Below, one piece after another: positions 56,004 through 64,000 of a stretch of DNA of 64,000 bases (positions are counted from its first letter, which is position 1; each line of letters starts with the position of its first letter). Position numbers and translations under genes: made by a program. The notes under the pieces are model-generated. The model saw nothing but the letters and a program-made list of their open reading frames with translations. It was not told the origin of the DNA and did no database searches. This DNA is from Takakia lepidozioides (lineage: Eukaryota > Streptophyta > Takakiopsida > Takakiales > Takakiaceae): positions 54,066,001 through 54,130,000 of the forward strand of contig CM060733.1 in assembly GCA_030704615.1 (NCBI GenBank). Direction: 5' to 3'.

Positions 56004-56983
56004 TCGTTTTATATATTAGTTAATTGTGTTCACTCAACTTTATTCTATAGAGGAAACTACGCATCACTGTTAGAAATCGGTAAGCCCTTATTGTGCCTTC
56101 CCTAGGTGTCACCTCATCTCCATTGTTGAAAATTACTTGGTGAAGTGGCTCCAAGTAACACCTCCTTCAGGTAACATCTATCTGATTGAACAATTTATGA
56201 AAAATAAATAGATGAAATTTCAAGTTTATTATGGATGAAAGTAGATTTCGCTTTTCACAAAGAGGAGCCATACGCGACTAGCCGCTTGTTTTATTTATCG
56301 TACCACCGGTTCTGGGTATTGATAATCATTCTAGATTGATACCATCTTACAAAATTGATACGTGTAAAACATTGTGGACATCATTTCGCAGTACTATGTA
56401 CAAAGTAGAAATTTCATGTCATATTCTTAACAATTATTTTAAGATAAATTTTATTTTATTTATGTGACAGTGTGATTATATTATACCACACATCTCGAAG
56501 ATTTTAATTTATAAACACATATATATTTAATTAAATAATACAATTTTATCTACAATTAAGTTGGATATCTATCAAATATTTTCGAAATAGTTTGAAATTA
56601 CGATGATTATCATCATCTTTTTCAAGAAAACGATAAATCACATCATAATTAAAAATTACTGGATCTCTATTTAGGAATTAATCCATTGGTTTGGGTTACC
56701 TGCCAATTCTGGGTAACAGCCATTTTTTATGTTTATGATACCTGCCAGTTCCAGATGTCGGTTCCAAAAATTGGTGATCTGCAATACCTATTTACTTAAA
56801 GGGTCCCGGGTTCGTTGAATTGAATAGCAATTGAAATATTTGAATATGAGTATATAGTATATCAGATTACAAATAAAATATTTAGTACAATAAAGTAATC
56901 CTGGTTAGTCTTTCATTATAGTGTAGTCTCCATACTAATATTATTTCGCTTTGGTCGTGGGTTTGATTAAACTTGGAAATACC
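56004..56983. other. Very AT-rich spacer
   Basis: No gene. The segment 56400-56660 is especially AT-rich. Confidence 0.5.
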
Positions 56984-57059
56984 ACTGTTGGGCGGGTATA
57001 TCTTTTACCCAGATATATATCCAGATGTATAACCAGATGTGTAAGATTTTGGGACCCGC

Positions 57060-57310
57060 ATGTACCTAGGGTATGTTGGACTATGACCATTCAAATAACG
57101 ATGGTGAAAAATCTAACGGTGAATTTTGGTCATTTTTACCTCAGGTAAATTTCATAAGGTGTCCCACATATGGGGCAACGTACAAACTTGGAACTATTTG
57201 ATTTCATGAATCCTACACAAAGTTGTAGGGTTTCAAAGTCGAACCAATCAGAATGCTTGTATACACCAAGGCCCTATGACCAATCACACTTTTTGGGGGG
57301 TTATATGTTT
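57060..57310 (-). repeat. Dispersed repeat, copy 2 (inverted relative to about 47.49-47.73 kb)
   Basis: Read on the minus strand it gives CCCCCAAAAAGTGTGATTGG, TCATAGGGCC, CATTCTGATTGGTTC, GGTAAAAATGACCAAAATTC and CACCGTTAGAT, matching the copy upstream of cyanase with moderate divergence. Confidence 0.75.
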
Positions 57311-58553
57311 GCCAAGTGACAAAAATGGAGAGTCTTGGGGCCAGCACTGCATGGTCATAGGTACTGACAGAAGCGTTGAAGCGTTAATGGGGTTTTCGGT
57401 CGTAGACGCCTGTTCGGTCATAGGCCAACTTACCCTATACCCTTACGTTATGGTATATTTTTACTATATACCCTACACTTATACTTACCCTGCATCAATG
57501 GGTTTTAATACACCCTATTTAATGCAGGGTACATGTTGGGTTGAAGGGTGAGTAGCAATCAGGGTATAGTAAGTACGCTTGACATCATTATTTTAATGTC
57601 TTGAATACAATCTAATTATTATCATAATTATAATATAGTGGTATGTGTAATGATTAGATTAAAATATATTTTCTTGGTATATTTAATAATTTAATATTCA
57701 ATTGAACTATATTCTGCTTCTATTCAGAAATTTTGACATTGTTGTCTATTTACTTATAACTAGGAAATAAATCATAATGATCCGGGACGGTAATTGAAAT
57801 AAAAGAAAATCTACCAGGATTTAATTTCAAAGAGGCTCGGAGGGTAAGTGAAAACCCATGTACCCAACAACACTAGAATTTACATCAAACCCCATGAGTT
57901 TAGTGGTGACCACACCATCATCTCTCCCGCAGCTCACACATACCTTGTCAACCACCATCTGATTAGACTGCAGCCAAAAAGTTTTTCGGTCATATCTGCA
58001 TATTTTGTGAGAAATATCAAAATTACATCCTCGTGAAGCAAGCTTTCCAATACTGATGTTGAACCGTGGCGATCCCTTATAGCTAGTAAACTGGCCAATG
58101 GATCCATGGAAATTGAAGGGAAAAGACACACACATTGAGCGGTTTCGCAACACGGTTCACATCTCTTTCCACATTCTGTGCTGCTGATGTGTCTATGGTC
58201 ATTCTCTAGTTGGAAGTGTGCTTGCATGTCAAATTGGCCTCATAACATTCTCCATGCACGTACCAGGAAGGGCACGGAGGGCCCTTTTTTGGACCTGACT
58301 TCAAAACAAGCAAAGGGGACAGGACTCGTCCCCATCACGTAATTGTTATGCATCGATGGCATCATGGAGGTTTTGCATGATGTGGACGGAGCCCACGTCC
58401 ATGCAGAAATGAATAACCATATATAGATGTTATAAAAGAAAACAACGGACCTCACAAGTATATATATTGGGGAAAGGGGAGGAAGTCCTTGAGAGCTTTA
58501 TTGATGTTTATTGGGAAAATATATATATTTTTAATCACAATAGAAGTGTGAGC

Positions 58554-58600
58554 TGTTGCTCCCAGTTATTTCCCTTTAAAAACAAAAGTGGATATGAATG
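58554..58600 (+). mobile_element. SINE 3' end fragment, family A
   Basis: TGTGAGCTGTTGCTCCCAG followed by TTATTTCCCTTTAAAAAC matches the last part of the family A SINE 3' domain. The head is absent, so this is a truncated remnant. Confidence 0.5.
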
Positions 58601-58616
58601 CATGCATTATATTATC

Positions 58617-58643
58617 AGTATATATATATATATATATATATAT
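58617..58643. repeat. (TA)n microsatellite
   Basis: An uninterrupted run of TA dinucleotides, next to a duplicated GGGACAGAGGCCCTTAA motif. Confidence 0.9.
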
Positions 58644-59450
58644 GGGACAGAGGCCCTTAAATTGAAGTGAAAAGAGGCAAGGAAAAAATAACATTGTGGA
58701 ATACGCATCGAGACAAACAACCGAGACGCCAGCCCCTAACCAAGAGAAGTGAAGTAGCAATTATGAACTTGAGGACATATGGGGGAGAGAAGATTATATG
58801 GGGAAAAAAATTACTAGATTTTGCTAGATAGGTGAGATTCCCTAAAAGTACCTCCACGCTAAATGTCACCTCAAATGCTACCGCCGTTGCCAACCACTGT
58901 CGAATGCTACCGCTGATCTTCTATACCCTGATTAGGTACTGCCGTCGAATGCTACCGCCGTGGCTATGTTATCTTATGTACCCTGATTAGATATACCCTT
59001 CATTTTAACATATAAAATATAAGGATAAGGGTATATCATAAAAATATACCCTAATATAAGGGTATACATCCAAGTACCTAAACGTGCGTCACCAGGGTAT
59101 ATATATGTATATCAATATACCCGCCCAACACCCAGAGAAATAGGGCAGACGAGAAGGACCATACAGAGATCAAAAGCAGGATAAAAGCTAATAGCTACCA
59201 CTTTTTACGAGTGGAAGGTGACTCAATTATATTAAGACATAAGCAAATAAATAAATAAATATAAGGGACAGATGCCCTTAATTTGAATTAAAAAGAAGCA
59301 AGGAAAAAGCAATACCAACTTGAGAACATCTAACGTGGCATAAGAGAATGACCAGATAGAAATCGAAAAATAAAAAATAAAAAATCGAAAGCAGGACAAA
59401 GCTAATAGCTACCCATATTTACGTGTGGAAGCCGACTTGAATAGATGGGC
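58643..59450. repeat. Local duplicated motifs flanking the right end of the TIR candidate
   Basis: GGGACAGA(G/T)GCCCTTAA followed by an A/G-rich run and AAGCAAGGAAAAA occurs at about 58643 and about 59269. AAAGCAGGA, then AAGCTAATAGCTACC and TTTACG(A/T)GTGGAAG occurs at about 59175 and about 59390. The arrangement suggests a local duplication interrupted by insertion. Confidence 0.6.
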
Positions 59451-60874
59451 GTTAGATTTTCCTGTTCTAAGACTCCACGCAATGGCACGCAATGGCTCCA
59501 TTGACCTCCCCATCCTTTCCATCAGTAGGCAAAAATCTGGCACTATGCGAGCTCCGTCGTGCCAGGTAATACATGATTTGGAGTTCTTGAAAACATGATA
59601 TCTCATTTCCTCATGAACGGTCAAAGCCAGCCGAAAGCTTCAATATCGGAATTGAATCTCCCTATGATTGATTGAAGAGATACCATAATTTATGCTCCTT
59701 TTGGGAGGCTTTCTTTATTTCTTTGCAAATAAATGAACAATGTCCTGCAGGTTTTTGATAAGCTGTTCATGTGCGGCCAACTGTTCCTCCAACGGACAAC
59801 GTACCTTGCCCCCCTCCACCTCAGACGTTGAAGGCCCAGCTGCGGAGACCTGTTGCGACGTATAATCTGGAGGTTGGTCTGCATTTCCTCCTTATTCTAC
59901 ATCGTCGTTTCCATCCGCCTTTTCTCCTTCTTCCACCTCGTCGTTTCCATCGAACCGTATGATGTCCTGCCCCGTCTGGGATATCAGAGAACATGTATAG
60001 TCTAGTACGCTGTCTCGTAGTGGCAGTTTGTCAATCCACTGGTCGCAATAAAATCAACTCTGTGTATAACATGGCCGCAAATAAATACGGGACCTTGTTG
60101 TTGACGAGCGGTACTTGACCCCACAATGTTGTATGTACCTCCTCTGCCCTGTGGCGGAAATGCGGGTTGGCGCAGGAATGCAAGTTAGCTTGATTTTGTT
60201 TGGTTTGTGGATCATGCATATCTCTGGGCCACAAACGATTTATGTGACATCAGTACACAATTTCCTGCAGTCACCAAGCGACCACCGCTGCCCCAACTTC
60301 CAAACTTCCCAACCTGGTTCTGCAAGAATGTTGGGGTCATTATATATGTCCCAACGAAGTTTGCGCCTGACCCTTTTTGGTTTTTTTTTGGGAGGTCCAG
60401 GTTCATTATCGTCATCCCTGGGATGACCTCCTCTGTCTTCCTCCTCCGCCATTTATGGCTTTGTACCCTTACTCGATAGGTGTTTGTTAAGAAAAATGCT
60501 CTCCCAACCCTCCTAAATCGTACCTAATCCTACTCCTTAATGAATCCTCCCCAAGTACTAGAGACACGTGTCACTCCCTCGGCAGTTCTAAGTGATATGA
60601 CGTAATGTGCAATGAAAAAAACGTGGGTGTTAGAGGAGGGCTTCCCAGGAGGTACTCAGCATCGATTTCGTAGAATCCAACGGCCCAGAATACCCCCACC
60701 CAACCAATAGCACCCCTCTCCACTTGGACTCAATGACAATGAATGCAACATCCTATCGTCCACCAAGTCCTGGTGTGGAGAAAAGTGAGGGAGAGAATGG
60801 CCTCCAAGGCCTTATAAGCCCCCCCTCCACACTCGGGGTGTGCGCTGTCATCATGACTGTGCACGCTAGTAATA
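59451..60874. other. Mostly intergenic; worn minus-strand ORF fragments
   Basis: GAGATACCATAATTTATGCT at 59677 repeats the SINE-tail motif seen at 15640 and 53820. On the minus strand, 60452-60240 encodes a basic, proline-rich N-terminal-looking piece (MAEEEDRGGHPRDDDNEPG, then KKKPKRVRRKLRWD). Further minus frames at 60234-60031 and 59884-59690 may belong to the same decayed ORF. The family is not recognised. Confidence 0.3.
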
Positions 60875-61000
60875 GCTGCGACCGTCAGCAGGGGTGGTCG
60901 CAGATTTTTTTTTTAAATTAGCAGGGAGGTGGTCGCATAATTTTGTTTTTTTTAATAGGCGCGACCACCAGCAGAGGGGTGGTCGCAGAAATTTTGTTTA
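60875..61000. repeat. Three imperfect tandem units built on GCGACC...GGTGGTCGC
   Basis: Units of about 40-45 bp contain CAGCAGGGGTGGTCGCAG or a variant followed by a T-rich run. The third has GCGACCACCAGCAG...GGTGGTCGC, a palindrome. All three read the same way. Confidence 0.75.
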
Positions 61001-61100
61001 TATATACTTCTGTGACTGTCCGCGGGGGTTTCACAAACAACCATGCCATTTTATGGCGAACCACCACGAAGACCCTCGATTCCCGGTGATGAGTCGCGGT

Positions 61101-61153
61101 GAGTCTTGGCCCACCTACCACGGCCCCATTGGACCGTGGTGAGTCCCAAGACT
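61101..61153. repeat. Hairpin-forming sequence
   Basis: GAGTCTTGG pairs with CCAAGACTC, and CCACGG pairs with CCGTGG inside it. The surrounding GGTGAGTC motif recurs several times between 61085 and 61200. Confidence 0.6.
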
Positions 61154-61806
61154 CCCCACGACTCCCACCACAAGGTCTCCGCCCCATGGTGAGTCCTATG
61201 CCACCCCCACTAAGTCCCACTAAGCTACCTCCACCCCTTGTGGAGCCACCCCCACCGCAACCCGGTGTGTGGGGCTTCACCTAGTGAGCGCCTCCGCCTC
61301 CTTGAGTGCCTTGGGCACTCAAGGGTGCTTCAGCCCCCCGTACCTATTGCTGCCACTGCCCCCACCATAGCGGCAGCCCCTCCTGCGTCCCGACCCCCTT
61401 GCCCTCAAGGCAAAGGGCCGCGACACACACCCCTACCAACATGGAGTCGATGTCCTCATTGACTTGTCCATTTTGTAGAAACGAACATCCAAGTTGTGGC
61501 GTCCCACATCAAGGAGTTTGTTTCCGTACTATGGTGTCCCATGACAAAGAACCAAACCCCACACTTGACTCTATTCTCCACTAGCTAGTTCGGCCGACTT
61601 CCAAGTCTCGGCCAATGGTGGAGCCTCTCAAGCTCCTCCCAGTGCACTCTTCTTGGTCTACTTCAAGGCCAAGGAACGATCCTCCCCGAGGATCGAATCG
61701 CCTTACTGCAACAACATTGCCTGCGATCGCTCATGATGCCGCTTTTGGCATCACATTGAGCAAGGGTTCACCTTGAACCCTTTTTGACTAGGAAGATAAC
61801 CTTGGA
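61154..61806. other. C-rich sequence downstream of the gypsy pol; possible LTR or leader debris
   Basis: No gene is recognised. By position, on the 3' side of a minus-strand Ty3 element, this could include its 3' untranslated region or LTR, but no LTR pair can be tested in the window. Confidence 0.3.
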
Positions 61807-62166
61807 CTAACCATGCGCCCCAATCACTACAATTGGGTCCGCCTTGGAATGTTGGCCTGAGGTACGGGAACACGCCGAAACCGCACTACAACTTCGTCCC
61901 GAGGCTATACGATTATAGTACGTGAACGGAAGCACATAGCTTCGTCCCGCATATGGAGGTACGAACTTCGGACTCACTTCCGGAGGTAGTAAGAAATTTC
62001 TGAAGTTCAACTAGACCTCCGTGCCTGCCTCAAACTTAACTTCCCTCCGCTTCCGATTCGCCTGCCGTTTATACCGTTTCCTAGCTTTGGCAATGTTGTA
62101 CTTTGCGAGCTTCAACAAACGCTCGCGTTCTTCCAGCACCGCTGCTGCTTCAACGTCTTGGGCGAC

Positions 62167-63384
62167 TCAACTTGTTGGCACCAGAGGTGTTTTTCCATAG
62201 ACCAATACGATAGGGGAAATTCCCGTTGCGGAGTGTTTTGTGTTATTATAACATAACTCTGCCGCATCCAAGTGCTCCACCCAGTCCGATTGGTCTGCCG
62301 ACACGTAATTCCGCAAGATCTGTTTCACCACAGAATTCACTCTTTCTGTTTGGCCGTCCGTCGTAGGTCGGAAGGCAGTGCTCATCTTGAGCCTCGTCCC
62401 CATCTTCTTCCAAAGTGCCCTCCAAAATTTACTCGTGAACTTTGGATCGCGGTCCGAGACAATATCCTTCGGGAGTCCATGATGCTTGAAGACGTGGGCG
62501 AAGTAAAGTCGCCCCGTCTCCTGCGCCGTTGCCGTCTCCTTGGTGGAGATGAAATGGCCCATTTTACTGAACCTATCCACCACCACCATGATCGTATCAA
62601 ATTCTTTTGACAGCGGCATAGCAGTCATTAAATCCATCGAGACACTTTCCCAAGACCCCTCTAGAATCGACAAGGGTTGTAACAGCCCCGCTTGCTTTTT
62701 GTACTCGCTCCGATTTTGTTGGCATGTGGTGCATGTCTTGACATACTCCTCGGCCTCCTCCCTCAGTTTGGGCCAGAAATACTCTTTCTTCAAGAGTGTC
62801 GCGATGCGCTTGGCTCCGCCGTGGCCCGCAAGCGGGCCATTATGACATTCTTTCAAGATACTATCTTTGATCCCTCCTTTCGGCACGTAGAGACGCTTTT
62901 GCTTATACCGGAGCAGTCCATTTTGCAAGTGGAAGTGCGATTTAACCCCCATCCTCAAGTCCCGCATCATGAACTTCGCCATCTCATCATTCCGGTAAGC
63001 CTTCCGGATCTTATTTTGGAACGTTGTCTCGCCCCTGTACACAAACATGAGCTGCTGCTTTCTACTTAAAGCATCGGCCACCACATTGTCCCGTCTCGGT
63101 TTGTACTGGATATCCACGTCGAACACCGCCAAAGTATCTTGCCACCTAAGTTGTTTTGGGGACAACTTAGGCTGCGTGGCAAAATACTTCACCGTGACAT
63201 TGTCCGTGAACACCTTCACCGGGTTGGAACCAACATAGTGGCGCCAAAGCTCAAGGCAATGCACCATCGCCTTCATTTCTTTCTCATGCGTAGGCCACCG
63301 TCGCTCCACTTCATTCAGTTTCTTACTTTCGTAAGCCACTGGACGTCCATCCTGCATGAGTACACCCCCTATTGCGAAGTCCAA
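62167..63384 (-). pseudogene. Ty3/gypsy RNase H and integrase, 405-aa open frame
   Basis: RNase H starts DFAIGGVLMQDGRPVAYESK and continues PKQLRWQDTLAVFDVDIQYK and NVVADALSRK. The integrase zinc domain has GHGGAKRIATLLKKEYFWP and CTTCQQNR. The catalytic core has an Asp in SMDLMTAMP, an Asp in IVSDRDPKFTSKFW and a Glu in TDGQTERVN, so the D,D-E triad is intact. The domain itself is undamaged, but the frame is disconnected from RT upstream by a shift near 63430-63500 and meets a TGA just after VPTS. Integrase inserts the cDNA into the genome in active relatives. Confidence 0.88.
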
Positions 63385-63995
63385 CGCATCCGTATGAATC
63401 TCAAAATGGATGGTCGAACTCCGGGATTTTGAGGACTGGAGCTTCCGCCATCCGTTGCTTCAACTCGGCAAAAGCTTTGGCCACAAAAGGTGTTCCATAC
63501 CCAGACTTTGGATTTACACAAAAGGTCTGACAACGGCCCCGCGATCTTGGCGAAATTTCTCACATACTTCCGGTAATAGGAGGTGAGTCCTAGGAAGGAT
63601 CGCACTCCCGGGACCGAAGTCGGAGGCTCCCAATCCAAGATCGCTCTCACCTTCCTGTCATCCATTTTGATCCCATCCTGTGTAATCACATGCCCTAGGA
63701 ACTCCACTTTTGTGACCCCGAATTCGCACTTTGAAGCTTTGGCATACAACTTCCCTTCTCGTAATTTCTGGAACACCCTTTTTAGGTGCTCTAGGTGCTC
63801 TTCCTTTGTTTTCGAGTACACCAGTATATCATCGATGTATACGATTACAAAGTCATCCAACCACTCCTGGAAAAGGCTGTTCATTAGCATGCTAAAGGTC
63901 GCGGGTGTGTTGGTGAGCCCAAAAGGCATCACCAATAATTCATACGAACCATATCTTGTCCTGCACGCGGTCTTCTCCTCATCTCCTTCTGCCAC
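63369..63995 (-). pseudogene. Ty3/gypsy reverse transcriptase, 3' half
   Basis: MPFGLTNTPATFSMLMNSLF is followed by FVIVYIDDILVYSKTKEEHL, the catalytic YIDD box, and then CEFGVTKVEFLGHVITQDGI, the standard Ty3 palm and thumb. After FLGLTSYYRKYVRNFAKIAG the frame drifts (VWVWNTFCGQSF), marking the shift that disconnects it from RNase H. The start lies outside the window. Confidence 0.88.
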
Positions 63996-64000
63996 TCGGA

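Larger units (their letters stand above)
56984..59133. mobile_element. Candidate TIR-bounded element, about 2.1 kb
   Basis: TGTTGGGCGGGTATAT at 56984-57000 is matched in inverted orientation by ATATACCCGCCCAACA ending near 59133. Both borders are followed inward by TACCC/GGGTA-rich AT sequence. The interior has many GGGTAT/ATACCC motifs, a hairpin TACCCTGCAT...ATGCAGGGTA (57486-57531), and the inverted copy of the 47.5-kb repeat near its left end. No transposase frame is recognisable. No clear target-site duplication is seen, so this remains a candidate. Confidence 0.45.
61807..64000 (-). mobile_element. Ty3/gypsy LTR retrotransposon, 3' part of pol, truncated by the window edge
   Basis: The order on the minus strand is reverse transcriptase, RNase H, integrase, which is the Ty3/gypsy order. 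The 5' part (gag, protease, start of RT) lies beyond the end of the window. Frame changes and stops show this copy is dead. After integrase, stop-containing frames still read LNFRNFLLPPEVSPKFVPPY, the usual pol C-terminal block. No chromodomain is seen. Confidence 0.88.

Noticed and set aside
62272-63432. Plus-strand ORFs of 97-125 aa
   Set aside because: Antisense of the gypsy RNase H and integrase coding region.
1-64000. CRISPR array, prophage or bacterial-type operon
   Set aside because: No regularly spaced direct repeats with unique spacers, no phage genes, and introns throughout. The sequence is eukaryotic.

Overview
The window is eukaryotic nuclear DNA from a land plant. Genes are split by GT-AG introns and separated by long repeat-rich intergenic DNA. 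The recognisable families are plant ones: a subgroup II bHLH factor, a SWEET sugar transporter, a BC10/DUF266-type glycosyltransferase, cyanase, and a Lys/Arg/Ser-rich nuclear protein starting MGKNQAYKAMQRA. PLS-type PPR relics and abundant tRNA-derived SINEs suggest a non-seed plant (bryophyte, lycophyte or fern) or possibly a gymnosperm. The species cannot be fixed from sequence alone.

Layout. 1-8.8 kb is intergenic: SINEs in two families, GC-rich patches and no gene I can name. 8.9-11.6 kb holds a four-exon bHLH gene (+). 14.0-15.1 kb is a single-exon 373-aa coiled-coil protein (+), followed by two adjacent SINEs. 17.95-21.3 kb is the five-exon K/R/S-rich protein (-). 22.3-23.9 kb is an unidentified, apparently spliced region (-). 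24.46-29.97 kb is bounded by imperfect inverted repeats of roughly 100 bp and is filled with broken retroelement pieces: a gag with zinc knuckles and a PBS-like site (-), a reverse-transcriptase palm fragment of an unusual type (+), and a gag-pol linker fragment (+).

31.5-38.3 kb is a SWEET gene (+) with an apparent GC donor in intron 1 and a TA-flanked pogo/mariner-like MITE starting 6 bases after the proposed stop codon. 39.4-41.8 kb holds two PPR relics, one with a 159-bp tandem duplication. 44.0-45.5 kb is a two-exon BC10-like glycosyltransferase (+). 47.9-49.2 kb is a three-exon cyanase (+) with all three catalytic residues, and 51.3-51.6 kb carries an inverted, frameshifted copy of its first exon plus the start of intron 1.

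53.4-53.8 kb is a minisatellite with internal palindromes. 54.1-56.0 kb has broken minus-strand coding sequence of unknown origin. 57.0-59.1 kb looks like a TIR-bounded element, and 60.9-61.2 kb is hairpin-rich. 61.8-64.0 kb is a broken Ty3/gypsy pol (-) that runs off the window edge.

The intact genes are unrelated single-copy housekeeping or regulatory genes, not a pathway cluster. No operon, phage, CRISPR or defence system is present. The least ordinary material is the repeat biology: SINEs with different tRNA-like heads on a shared 3' domain, the 5.5-kb TIR-bounded composite, the odd reverse transcriptase, and the local cyanase duplication.
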